A DNA stretch of 64,000 nucleotides from Asterella californica (lineage: Eukaryota > Streptophyta > Marchantiopsida > Marchantiales > Aytoniaceae). Both the position numbers and the translations under genes were made by a program. Each line of letters opens with the position of its first letter. The stretch's first letter is position 1. The stretch lies in NCBI GenBank assembly GCA_036924285.1, contig JAYKYS010000006.1, forward strand, positions 27,378,001 through 27,442,000. The letters run 5' to 3'. This document shows positions 45,777-57,544 of this stretch, piece after piece. The notes under the pieces are model-generated. The model was not told the origin of the DNA. It saw nothing but the letters and a program-made list of their open reading frames with translations, and did no database searches.

Positions 45777-46724
45777 ATTTAAAATTGTGATCGAAAACTT
45801 CGAGAGAACAACGCTTGGAATTTTCACTTCGACGGGAGCGCTGTCTCTCTATCTAGTTAAACTTGAATCAGAGCATTCAGTGCCGAGAAGTCTAGGCGAT
45901 ACCTAAAATTCTCTTTTAAGAAGATGAGTTTTTGATTTCAAATTTAGAGCGGCCTGAGGTACTGCCACATACGCGAGGTACAGCCACGTTACCGTGTCGT
46001 CATGTACTGTTATCATCTTATGTAAGTACATGTAATTTAATCACGAACAAGACTGTTACGGTCAGAAGGATGAGAGCCGCGGATCACTTCTGCGGGTACC
46101 TCCCGGAGGTACCCGCGACTGACATGGCCGTTGTCTGTAAATACAGCCCGCGGATACACGAATAATCCTTACGGTCAGTAAATATGACACGCCCTATTGG
46201 ATCCTCCACCAGACATTATCTAAGGGTAGGAGAAGGGCGGGTCCACCTACTCCTCCTCAGGAGTAGCCACCTAAGCGGATGGATAGCAGGTGGTCACTCT
46301 TCCGCTATGGCTAGTGACCTTCCACTGTTAGTTTGCTGATTTCTTGCTTTTCAGACTGAGCTGCGCACAAGAGTGAATTCCAAGGAAGAATTTCAAAATT
46401 TCTGCATGAAGGTTTAGCATGGAAAGTTTCTGACAAACCTCGAGCTTTCCACGAGAAAAGCAAAGGGGAAGATTGTGTTCTACGTGATTCTCAGGTAGAG
46501 CGCATTCTTGGCGGTGTAACTGATAAGGAGTAGACAAGAATTTACCTCGAGCAAGCAAGCATCTTCGTGACTACAGTACCTCAGCTTGAAGGACAGAGAA
46601 ATCAGTTCAGAATACATGGCATTTTCATGTGACGATCGAGATCGTGGATCTATTGCGCTCGAAGACTAATAGGTTTATACTTTGATCCACAAGCGTTCAG
46701 GTGGTGATTAGTTGAGTCGAGATC
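45777..46724. other. Intergenic sequence with short palindromes
   Basis: Contains the 25-bp palindrome at 46092-46116, CTACTCCT-CCTC-AGGAGTAG near 46238, and other short dyads, in a GC-rich patch at 46060-46320. It may include the lost end of the Harbinger-like element. No coding exon is supported. Confidence 0.45.
46092..46116. repeat. GC-rich perfect palindrome, 12-bp arms, 1-nt centre
   Basis: GCGGGTACCTCC at 46092-46103 pairs exactly with 46105-46116. Confidence 0.97.
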
Positions 46725-47696
46725 GCATTGAAGGGGACAGGCGTGGATGTTACTCAAATTAAGAACAAATGGGAGAACTTTATTAGTTCTTTTCAAAAAG
46801 TTAGAGATCACAACACCTCTGGAAATGCTCAATATTCAACTCTGGACAAGGATGAAAAGAATGCCAAGAAACTTCCTACTGAGTTTAGTATACATATTTA
46901 GCTATTGATAGAGTGATGGTTTGGAAAATGCCCTTCAATGACTCCGCCTTGCATGACAGAGTCCTTGGCACCCAGCAATGGTCTTGCATCTGTCCCTGAA
47001 GTAGCCATACTTGATTCAGAGATTTGAGATTCTAACTCTCCACAGGCTGAGACCTCAAGCCGTTACAATTCAAGAAAGAGGAAACGAGACATGAGCAAGT
47101 TTGCGTGTGTTCTAAATAGTACCATGTCTACTTTCTTAAACTCGATTGCAGAGATAGAGGAGAAGAAGCTAGAGACCTACAGAGAACTTGGAAACCAGAA
47201 GCTAGCACTTGAAACTCACAAAGCCGAGAGTGCACACATCTGTGGAAAACAGTTAGTTAGCATTCTAGACAAGGTTGCAGGAGTATGTGAACACCTTTTG
47301 TCTTCAAGTATGCCTGATTCTCTGAAGCTTCACATCTGTTGATCTCATTAGCTCCCTATAAGAACTAACACCTATCTCCTCTGTCTCTGCTCTCTTGACC
47401 TCTATCAAAATCACAATCTGCCAATCTTGCCATCTGAATCGTTTATTCGGCTGAATGTTACTTGGTATGTGTGAGGTAGGTCTCAATTCAGCATAAGCAT
47501 TGCCAATGAACACAAGGGACGCAGAAACACCAGCAGCTGCAGTCGGCCTCGGCGGTTCAGGTTGTGGAGTTGATTCTTCTTCGAATGGTTGGACATCATC
47601 CAACGATGACCCAAAAGTTTCTTCTAAATTCGAGAGAACAGCATACACTTCCGTCACAACGTGGTGATCACTAAAAAACATGTGCTGAAATGACAT
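46725..47696. pseudogene. Trihelix/SANT-like gene split by an inversion
   Basis: The N-terminal half is on the minus strand (47696 down to about 47304): MSFQHMFFSDHHVV, a Pro/Glu-rich stretch, then RFRWQDWQIVILIEVKRAE, the first trihelix Trp helix. The C-terminal half is on the plus strand (about 46725-47342): VDVTQIKNKWENFISSFQKV, then STLDKDEKNAKKLP, a nuclear-localisation-like NSRKRKR, and a helical tail (IAEIEEKKLETYRELGNQK). The plus half has stops (46903, about 47030). The two halves meet near 47304-47342 in opposite orientation, so one was inverted relative to the other. Trihelix proteins are plant DNA-binding factors; related SANT ORFs also travel with transposons. Confidence 0.65.
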
Positions 47697-50600
47697 CGCT
47701 GGCTATCCAAGCTGACACGAGGTTCATGTGGAGATCCAAAGCATCATCTTCGGGAGCTTTCACTTCCGCTGCATAATCTCAGTAACAGTTCGTCTCAATG
47801 TCATAACATTCGATGTTCAGATTTTCTCGCATCACAAATATAGTCGTCAAGTCCAAACAAGTCCGGATATTGTACTACGAGACTCCAAATGCCGCACATA
47901 TATTACACACCAGTCGATGAAAGTGGACAGCAGCTGGTTCAGGAAATTTTATGACTTTACAAAATGTTCAAAACAAAGACAATTGATACATGTTCTGCTG
48001 CGCTCGCTGTGCACATTCTAGCGTTTGAAATGCCGCACGATTCTGTAACTTGGACTACCTATGGACTCATCATGGACCCATCTGGCAACATGGATGAGTT
48101 ACACACGTGCATATCCAGAAATGCTAGCTGTTTAGTGAAATCATGGTCGTCTGAACCCTTCTCGTTAAACAGCAGATTGTCTACAACATACTGTTTTTAT
48201 CTTGAAAAACTGAAACTGAGAGACAGTGCGGAGTACATGCTTCAGCCAACCCTCAAGCCTAGCTTCGGAAACTGATAATGTAGACGCACAACTGTGTGTG
48301 CGGTTGCACTCTTAGCCTGCTTTGATTAGCGGAACTGTGCCATAGCTGCGACCTCGGTGGGAGGAAAGAAAGAATATTCTCTTCTATGATTTTATACTCA
48401 CACTCGTGTTTAACGGATGTGTTACAGGGTACAGTGTGCAGATGCGTTAGGAGAATGAACGGTATCAAAACTCTCCTCTATGGCACTCACTTCAGATCAT
48501 AACTTGTCAGAGGGATTGAAAGGCTGCCCATCAGGCGTCAGCTAGACGGGGAAAGCTCTCACCTTCCAACGTGGAGGTGGGACCTCGATTCCAGCGGGGC
48601 TAGGTCTGAATAGCAGATCGAGACCACATTTGTGAATGTGCGTTGGGTACGACGGTCGTTTGAGAAAAGCACATTACGAAAATGCGTATATCCGAGGACT
48701 CGTAGAAGATCGAGCCTCTGAAAGTTGACAAACGTAGATCGGAATTCGAAGGAACAGCAGGGTGTTTATCCCGCTCCTTAACCAGTTGCTGATAGGTAAC
48801 ATGGGACATGTTCCTTCACCAACATACATTCCTTCGGACCAGGCTGCACACTTCATGACTCTAGTGATCGATACCACGGACCATTTGGGTATTACTGAAC
48901 TTCCAACCATTGCCTGGCTCTCCTCTAAGAAGGTGTTCAGCCTGACGATTGTTTAACACCTCAAAGTGTAATTAGTTGAGCATGTTCTGATCTTGAGAAC
49001 ACACCACGGGATGCAGTTGTACACGCATCTTCACTACCGAAGTTTTATTGCTACGCATTCGCATGCATAACAAGGCGTCAGTTTTGCAAGGCGACAAGAA
49101 AATGCATTCATTCATATGCATTTCCATATTACTCCCATGTCCCTCACTTCGTCTTCTGTTCGAAACAGTAACCGATTGCACAGCCTCACAATTCCATTGC
49201 GCAACCCTTACCTGGATTCCACAAGTGATCTCCAAGGCCCCACGCGGAGAATATGCACCTCACCAACGTCAGCGTCCTGTCTGTCACTACGAGAAGGCAG
49301 AGATTTTTACACTATGCCTCATGAACATATCGCGTCAAATATCATGTCCTTGGCCCAAAGTTGACGTTCTAATGCGTAACTGAGCAAGATTTTAAGCGAC
49401 CAGCATGAATCTTTTGAGTGAAATGGTGAAATGGTGAAACATCCCCGTCCTTGAGGCAGACAGCTCTACTCTTCCGGGCGAAGTGGACAACTTTAGGGTT
49501 GCAACCATTCAGGCAAACTAGCTCCTGCAAGATCATCAGATTCTCTCAGTTCGTCTTGGTCTAACGTCAGATACAGGAGTATGCTCAGGAAGTAGTGAGA
49601 ATGTTCAGCATTCGAGTAGAAACGAACACACAGCTTCGAGTCGTGCCAGGTATCAAGTATACTGTCGAATCCGTCCGCTATATATTCTTGGATCGATCGA
49701 TGGACCCCTATATTACTACAGTATCTCAGTTCTTCCGGGATATTTCTTAATCAGGTGGAGTATGGAGTAGGCACCAATCTTTGACACAGCTGATCATGAA
49801 CCACTTCCAGCTGCTCTTATGAGGCTCAAGGAAGTGAAGCTAACGTTTCGTATGAAACAAATTAACAAACGCCCTCGAGTGAATGGGTGACCTCGCTCTA
49901 AGCAACTTTGCAAGCTAGCTAAAGAAGTGCAATGAGAAAAACAGAAAAGTTCTGACTGCTTTTAAGATCCAGACCTTTCACGTGACGATGCTCAGTTAAA
50001 GCTGTATGAGGTGTAAAGAATATCCTGTAGAGAGCAGATCGAGGGAAGGAGGCGGACATGTTGACCCATGATCAGTGCACGACGACGCGTCTCCCTATCC
50101 AGTGAAACATACGCATGTGCGAAATGAAATGACATATACATGTCACTATACTCATCACTTTGCCTACTTGAGTAGAGAGAAGTGGTAGCCCAAGACGACA
50201 GAAAAGTACAGTAGACATAATTGCAAGCTATGAGATCTACTGTAGAGTACAGTATTGGTGAAAGGCAGGTCACTGAAAAGAATATTATCACGTCTGAACT
50301 CTTTAACGTTTGGAAAGAACAGTCTGGAGGTCGAGAGCTTTTGCCGGGAACACAATCCAGAAATCCACACAAACGTTACTAATTATAACCTAGATCTCGA
50401 ACTCTACATGCATGAACTGAAGTCTTCCAAGTTCCAGCGAACTTAGTAAGAATTTACGCGCAAAGTCAGTTCACAACTTCACATCCAAAGCAAGGGTGAA
50501 ATTCAGTCAACTCAGTTCGGGTCTTCAACCGGAAATGCACTTCCAGGCCTAAATGACAGAAGAAACGGCTGCTCCAACAGGATTCTGCAGATTCTAAGTT

Positions 50601-51484
50601 ATGCTGTAGAATCTGACTCTATATTTTGTGGGAACGGAGTCGTAGAAGTGAGAAGCTGAATCCCTGAATGGCCTGCGTGTTATTAGGCGACTCCATCGAC
50701 GTTCTACGCTGGAAGTAGAGGAAAACTCGAGATAATGGGAGACATTATGCTGGCCTCTGTGCGTTGCCATGTTACGCTGAAGTGTGGGGGGTAGAGGGGG
50801 AGAGGGAGTTGGGGAAGGCGGCTGATAGTCACTCAAAAGATGCCGAGACTGCGGACACGCAAGCGAGAGATCTATAGACACAGAGAGAGCTCACGTTCTC
50901 TCCACCACTTCGAAGGGCGACGGAAGTGGGGCGACGGAAGTGGAAGTCGTCGAACGAAACGAGGTGAATGGAATGGGATTGATATTATACATGCGTATTT
51001 TGGGGGGCTGGATGATCACATGCGGTCGAATGCAAATAATGTGCTGGATCTGTCAGTCTCTATTCTTTCCCTTCCATTGTGAAGCAAACTTACCTCGGCA
51101 TTCATTCCCTCATTCTACCGTACGTACCTTTACCGCCATGCCATTCTCATAGTTTCCGAATCTCGAGTCATTCATCGAACTCTCTGCTCAGCCTCATCCT
51201 TTGCTGACCAGCTCTCTTGCGTTGCAATTGCTCCCTTGGTTCCTCCTCCTCTCGTAATATGAACTACTGGGCGACTTCAACGTCAGCCCGAATAACACAC
51301 ACATAACATACACTAACTGGGTGCATTTACCGATCTCGAGCAGCTGCAAGCTCCCGTACACTGGACAGACAGCAACGAAACTGTCTGCTCTAAAACTTCG
51401 GACCTCAGATCTTCCGCACGTTCTGAAACTGAAGGAAAAAGCGATCGATCGTAGATAGTAAGGGACCTTCGTGGTCCTTCTGTG
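47697..51484. other. Intergenic sequence and DMP promoter region
   Basis: No gene is supported. Frames of up to 126 residues (for example 49992-50372 minus) lack motifs. A short hairpin CAGATTCTA/TAGAATCTG lies near 50588-50615. The last kilobase is presumably the promoter and 5' UTR of the DMP gene at 51485. Confidence 0.45.
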
Positions 51485-52087
51485 ATGCAGTTTCGGAGCT
51501 TGAGAGAGCTCCATTCATTCATGACAACACCAGACATGCTGAGCAATGTCATGAATTTGCTTCCCACGGGAACATATCTCGTGTTCCAAATATTAGCTCC
51601 GCTCACGACCAACGATGGAGTTTGCGGTGTCACGGAGAAAGTCTTGACTTCCTTCACGCTTGTCATCTTTGCATGCTTTTGTGCATTTCTGGCCTTTACG
51701 GACAGCTACGTGGCTGAGGATGGCAGGCTTTATTATGGCATCGTCACACCCAACGGGCTATGGAATCCATCACTCGAAAACAGCGGGCTGGCAGACGTTA
51801 CTGGCTCGACTTACGTCGGCGGAGGCGCCAAATATTGGCTCAAGCGTCAAGACTTCATCAATGCGATTCTTGCGGTGGCGATCTTCATGACCCTCACTCT
51901 TCTATCGGACAATGTCGCCCAATGTTTCTACGGCTCCCTGTCGGCGAATCTGAAGAAGTCTGTGCCCATTCTCGTGGCGCTGGTCATCGGAGGCATTTTC
52001 GCCTTCTCGCCTCCTGCTAGAAACGGCGTCGGGTTCGCCATCGGCACCACGCAGATCTCACTGGTCTCCAATCCTGTGCATGTGTAG
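51485..52087 (+). CDS. DMP family membrane protein (DUF679), second copy
   Basis: A single exon of 200 residues from ATG 51485 (MQFRSLRELHSFMTTPDMLS). DUF679 pattern: NLLPTGTYLVFQILAPL, GVCG, FTLVIFACFCAFLAFTDS, YYGIVTPNGLWNP, INAILAVAIFMTLTLL, VPILVALVIGGIFAF and SPPARNGVGFAI. That gives four membrane segments at about 24-41, 54-71, 125-141 and 160-175. It lacks the long Ser/Arg and poly-Ala tail of the paralog at 26.7 kb and has only a 14-residue tail (TTQISLVSNPVHV region). The size matches typical plant DMPs, which sit in endomembranes or plasma membrane; a specific role is not readable from sequence. The two copies are well diverged, 24 kb apart and on opposite strands, so this is not a recent tandem duplication. 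Intact. Confidence 0.93.
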   Translation: MQFRSLRELHSFMTTPDMLSNVMNLLPTGTYLVFQILAPLTTNDGVCGVTEKVLTSFTLVIFACFCAFLAFTDSYVAEDGRLYYGIVTPNGLWNPSLENSGLADVTGSTYVGGGAKYWLKRQDFINAILAVAIFMTLTLLSDNVAQCFYGSLSANLKKSVPILVALVIGGIFAFSPPARNGVGFAIGTTQISLVSNPVHV

Positions 52088-53545
52088 AAACCGTTCGTTT
52101 GGAAGCATGATGAAAAGCGAAAGCTCCTGCAGGCGCTGAAGAACGATCCTTTGACAGGACAAATCGGCCGCCAACTGAAGAAATTGGACGGGAAAGCTCG
52201 AGCGAGTCGTACATTCTTCATGAGGGCTCCTCAATGTAGTCGACTTCCGTGGAGCGGTCTGGCAATCAACGGATGGATGGGACCGATCGAGGAAGATGAT
52301 CAGACCAACAGGCATGCAGATCCAGCGGTGATCAAGACCAGCAGCGCCTATCCCATTTTCAATTCAAGCCCTCGTCCTCTGAGCCGCGGCTGCACTGACG
52401 ATTTCGGGCGAAAGGCGGGGACGCGGTAGTGCAACCTATGGAAATGATCTAGCCAGCAATGTTGGAAACGAGGCGGCTGTCTTTTCAGGAGCGTATGACG
52501 CTGAAGACAAAGAGACATTCACCGGATCGATCGCCTCCTCTCTTCCGCTTTAGGCATGTGGGAGTTCAAGGGCAGTCGATGATATTCACCGTGACACCTT
52601 CTTCACCGAATTTCGTTCTCCGGTGGGATATATCTCTGCTCGTCCTCGGAGTCAATGGAGTCCGACTTCTGCAACTAACTCTGTTAATTCGTTCTGTGCG
52701 TCGCTCTGTCACTCTACTGACACGAGCAAACTCCCCTTTGGATGTCGATTTCTACTCTTCATCCAGGAACATTTCCTTTCGCTTTCTTAGAACTCTTTTA
52801 CGAGCTGTGACTGGATCGTAAAAGCTTCCTTCCTTCCTCTGTGTTGCCTCAGGGACGGCTACTGCTTCATTCTGTTCATGTGCCGTAACCCTCCACCTAT
52901 CATGCCCGAGCGGTTGAGCTCTTTCCATGAGTCCAAATTCTTTGTACATTGTTAACATTAGACAGAAGTTCCCGGTAGGAGTAGTTCGTGACTAGTTTGC
53001 AGTGTCTTCATTTGTGGAGTTTTTGCTTCCTCTGGATCGATTAGTAGAGGTCACTTTTGAGGAGTTGGGTTTAGTCTTGGTCAACTCATCATCGGCCTTT
53101 TCTTAGTTTAGATGTTATCGTCTCAGTAAGGTGTAGATTGTAAAGGTGTTCCACCAACAGAGAGTGTGCAAACTGCAAACTGCACTGTGTAAAGTAGCTC
53201 AATGGAATTTTCCATGGTTCCATTTCAAATATAAAGTTAAATCAACATCTGTACTTACAAATCACTCGGCCCAGTGTCTGAATGTGCGATTGATGGCTTT
53301 GTCTCGCTATTTCATAAAATACCTCTTCAGTAGTTTCAGTAGTGAAAGACACTTGAACATCACGTCACTCATCATCCAACCTCTGGAATGTACATTGAGA
53401 TGAGAGATCAACTTTTTCTGAAGTATATGCTTGGCTCGGGTCTCCTACGATAGATAGGTGGATTGTCCCGCTATAAACCTACAAAAGGCTATTGGCACGA
53501 CTTTGTGAAGATACTGAATGGACTTAAAGTCCACCCTTAAACCCA

Positions 53546-53581
53546 CTGAAAGGAAGGCAAGTTAGGATGCCTTCCTTTCAG
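53546..53581. repeat. Snapback inverted repeat, 14-bp perfect arms
   Basis: CTGAAAGGAAGGCA (53546-53559) pairs with 53568-53581 across an 8-nt loop. Confidence 0.95.
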
Positions 53582-54821
53582 CTTGTGATAGTCTCGTAAA
53601 GTATACCCATGGATTTAGACCAAACTGAACGTTTCCGGTCTTGCATCTCCAACTGAACAGATTAGGGAGAGAGACAGAAACATAAACTTGCGAAGCAACG
53701 TTACATCGTATTTCCTGGATAACCTCCACTTCGGAGGATTCTCTTCTCTTACAGAGGAAAAGCTCAAGACATTTAATCTGCTGATAGAGGGTGCTGATGG
53801 CTTTTAAGTAGAGGAGCTTGCAGGGGAAGTGTTTTAGTAAGGGGTAAATATTCTCGTCACGATACGACCACGAGTTTTAGTTTCAGTCGGACAAGGTTTT
53901 TGCATTTCTTTTCTTTTCTCTTTGGGAACCCAATCTGACAAGCTCCGGTAAGAATAAATTCTCTTAAGGTCCACACACCTACAGAATGTTGCTGGAAGAG
54001 CATCCGAGTTGCATGCCGAGAAAGGCCTACAACTGTCGTCAACAACAAAAACCGTTGCTGGTCAGAAGGCCGAGATTACTTCATTGATGACTGTTTCACC
54101 GATTCTGAACGCCTAGTAGTACCGTACTGCTATTTAAATTCGCTCATAAATTGAGTAATTATTAGACTGCGCGAATGTTTAGAGAATATAAATTCGAACT
54201 GCGAGAAATCTTGGGATAATATTGCTGAAACAAGTGTAGATATATCTTTTGAAGAAGTCTGATACAAGTGTAGATATATTTTTTGAAGAACATTTTTTTC
54301 CTGCTCGATTTGTTTACAAATACAATGAAAAGTTTCAAAGTTACAGATACCAAAACAGAATTGTACACAATCCTCACAAAAGACAAAATGTCTCTGAAGT
54401 TAGAGTCCACTTCACTAATGCTAACGCTGTCTTTGTTAAGAATAACATCAAGCTTTACCATCTTTTAGAGTTTGTGATCTAAAACGATTTTTCTCGAGTT
54501 TTATCGTGCAACGTTTCTATAAAGACGTTGAAGTTAACCACTTCAGATATCTAAACGGTAGAATGTATCGTTGGAAAAGATTTAGGTGATTTTAATGTAT
54601 CTAAACATTTTAATTGTATCGTTGGAAAAGATTTAGAGGATTTCAATGGGTCTCACTGCGTGAAAGAAATGAAACTTATGGACTGCGCGAATATAATAGA
54701 AATTAAAAACAGATAGCGAGAAATGTTCATTCGAACCATTCTGTGTGTTCGCGCAGCAGCAGTACGGTACAGCAGGGTTACTTACAAGGTTCAACCTGTA
54801 CGCACGCTGTGAATCGGAAGT

Positions 54822-54853
54822 TTCTCCACCGTTGGGGCAGAAACGGTGGAGAA
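54822..54853. repeat. Snapback inverted repeat, 12-bp perfect arms
   Basis: TTCTCCACCGTT (54822-54833) pairs with 54842-54853 across an 8-nt loop. Confidence 0.95.
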
Positions 54854-55564
54854 GAAGTACAAGAAGTTGCTATAAGACCGGGCGGTCATGCGGGAGTACC
54901 TTGGACGTAGAAGAGACCAAGCTCACCGCGAACCATGAACAGGGGAGGACGCTTGGCCGGTTTGTTGGTGCTACTATCCATCCTTTCATTCTTTCAAAGT
55001 CTTCAACTAGTAAACCGATTCGCTTTAAACTTTCCCCTTGAACTTCGCAGGTGGTTTCACCAGATTCTAGCTAAATGCTCTGGAACTTTGCGATGTACAG
55101 AAGATAGATGGCGAAATATGTAAAGCGTGACTGCCCGACTGTGAACACTCAAAGAGATCCAGATTTTGTTCAGAAGAACAGGTAGCACCAGGTAGATCCA
55201 AATAGTCCTCGAATGAAAGGACTCAGATTCATCCGATGAATTTACACAGTACATTCTTCTGAAACATTTTCAGTTCAATTCACATCGAACACGAATCTGA
55301 GCTGCTGAAGGAGTCTCTAGAGCATGTGTATATACATGACAGGCCAACATATAACCAATCGAACGGCCCTGACCTTCAGCAACCTACTGACAAGAATCGA
55401 TCCAATTCATTCACGATATGAGAACAGCAACCCTAAATCTTCTCCACTTGAGTGACTTAATTACAGTGATCGCACTTCTAACATGTAGCTGTGAGTACAT
55501 TGATAAGGACTGTCGTGCCCATCTTAGCCCTAAAGGATGGTAAACTCGCGCGGTTAGTTACATG

Positions 55565-56312
55565 TCAGCAAAAGAATCTCCACATCTGAACATCGCTTGC
55601 CAGCTCTTCGAATCGGTTTCGGATCTCCCAGACCTGCAACTCCCTCGCACTGCAGCGTGCGGAGTACGACCTCGAGGTAGTAGCGACGACTAAATCGTGG
55701 CAGCGACGCCGGCACATTCGACGTCATCCTTCTGCGAAGATGAACTCGATCGGTCGTTCTTTAGTTGTACTGCACCTGATCCGAAGCTTCTCGAAGGGAA
55801 GGGATAGTTATGGTACATCTCGAGAAGGCTTCGCAACACGCAATTAGCTCTGCTCCGTCTGTACTTCCCAAACATGTTATTCTTCCATCTTACGCATATC
55901 TTCCTCCGAATGCGCTTCTCAAATGCTCCTCGTAAGATTCTTCCAAGACGCTCAGCGTGAAGCCAATCTCCGGCTCGGGTAGAATCTCGACACTTGTGGT
56001 GTGAGATCTCGGCCTCACTGGGACTACACTCAAATCTCTCGATGGTGAAGTATCAGCCATCCCGGCCACGTAGCCCTCCCTCAGCTTTCCCCACGCCCAG
56101 GAGGGAGCAGGCGAATCCTCCTTGAGAGAAACTCTCACTGGTCGAAAGTCCAAACTGGCGACCTTGAGCTTGCGAGGCATCCTAACAGCAAAACCGGCGT
56201 AGGAAGACTCCAGAGGCACACGGTCATATCTCTTCCTTCGAACCATTCTTCTCACCCTCCTGCTCAATTGCTCCGGAGCCGGGCCACCCACGTAAGTCTC
56301 TACGCAATTCAT
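55565..56312 (-). CDS. Unrecognised two-exon protein (167 residues)
   Basis: Exon 1 is 56312-55894 (donor gtaagat) and exon 2 is 55649-55565 (acceptor ctgcag). The 244-nt intron keeps the frame (phase 2), giving 504 nt in total. The protein starts MNCVETYVGGPAPEQLSRR, has a strongly basic patch RRVRRMVRRKRYDRV at residues 18-32, a middle region with Pro/Ser (SPAPSWAWGKLREGY), and a helical C-terminus ending HLRSAFGGRYARELQVWEIR and MWRFFC. It has no signal peptide or membrane segment. The codon composition and clean splice junction favour a real gene, but I recognise no family. A nucleic-acid-binding or nuclear role would be a guess from the basic patch. Confidence 0.55.
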
Positions 56313-57544
56313 CGTCCTTTCTCTCCGTTTCTTCCCTCCCGCGGAAGTATCGCTTCGGCTAATCTACAAAATCACAACCCAATTCTTCACAAACTGCTTC
56401 CAAGAAACCTTTGTCGACGCTAAACTTGACAAGCAGACTGATGATCCTAGTGAAGAAGCGACCTATCGAGACGATATGAAAATCCGCCCAGCGTTTCGAA
56501 CAACAAGTTATCAACGAGACGAACAGAGCAGACGAGAAAGTCCTACGTCGTCAGCCCCCGCAGTGAATGTCGTCAGGTCCACAGACAATTATCACCGACC
56601 AAGAGCAGGTAGAGTAGAATCCCAACACGCTGGCAGAAAAGTCATCCTCAGCGGATTCTACACAAAATCCAAACGAACTCCTACAAATCCGAAAGACTAA
56701 ACATCGAACCTCCTCCTCCTCCTCCTCCTCCTCCTCCCAAAACGACTACTGATCCCGAGACACAAGCACCAAAGTGGGACCATCGTGCGACGCAAGATCT
56801 AATCCCAGCCGGGCGAATTGCTTGGCATTAGAGAGCTCAAGTCATCATACAACACGGAGAATGGACCCAAATCAGAAACGAGGAATTAGAAGCAAAACAA
56901 CTAACCTTGTCCGGCTTTCCTACTATCAATCCGCAGGGCAGCCACCTCCGAATAAAACAATCTGCCGACGAATCCCTTGAGACGAACGGAAATGTCGCGC
57001 CTGTGCCTCGGACAAGAGCAGGTCCAACCAAGCACGAATGGCAACGGCTGTTCTTTGCATAAATCTCAAGTAGCGTGACCGACAGAAGAAAAAATCACTT
57101 CACTGTGCGGATGCTTACGAGCGAATCCAGGGACGTAGTTTTCTGTTCTCACAGGCGTCTCTCTCAGTTCGAAGAAGGGTGAGAACCCCCCCATCGTCGG
57201 GGTCTTATACTCCACGTTCGGTGGTAGAGTTGCGTGTTCAAACACCCGAACCCTACTCTTCCACTCTAGAAAGCTACCGGACGATAATAATCCTTGAAGC
57301 TACGAGCCAAGGCTTCCACAGACGTCGGTGGTGGTAACCTGCACGAATCCGGACCTAGCGGTGTCCTGGAGGGAATCTAACCACGTCTGGTATACTTCCC
57401 GCCTATAACTATTCGCCTGGTGTCGAAATCTCTGGTCGGGGGACAAGCACGGTTCCAAGGACCGAGACGAGACCATTTCTGTAAGGAAACTGTAAGTCCA
57501 TCAAAGCAGATATACATACTCGAAACTTTTGACCGAGAGAAAAT
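56313..57544. other. Intergenic sequence
   Basis: Presumed promoter of the minus-strand gene starting at 56312. It contains a TCC microsatellite (56709-56737). Frames at 56476-56700 and 56774-56980 are featureless. Confidence 0.45.
56709..56737 (+). repeat. (CCT)n microsatellite
   Basis: About nine or ten uninterrupted CCT units. Confidence 0.95.

Larger units (their letters stand above)
52088..55564. other. Intergenic sequence with two snapbacks
   Basis: A 92-residue frame at 52151-52429 and a signal-anchor-like 62-residue frame at 54935-55123 (MNRGGRLAGLLVLLSILSFF) are the most gene-like pieces. Neither has a recognisable domain. 54100-54720 is AT-rich. Confidence 0.4.

Noticed and set aside
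51482..51484. GTG start for the second DMP and GTG 12528 for the F-box gene
   Set aside because: Plant nuclear genes start at ATG; the first in-frame ATGs (51485, 12555) were used.
57180..57255. tRNA-like stretch with GTTCAAA near ACCCGAACCC
   Set aside because: Too short between candidate arms and no A-box or anticodon arm; no cloverleaf can be drawn.
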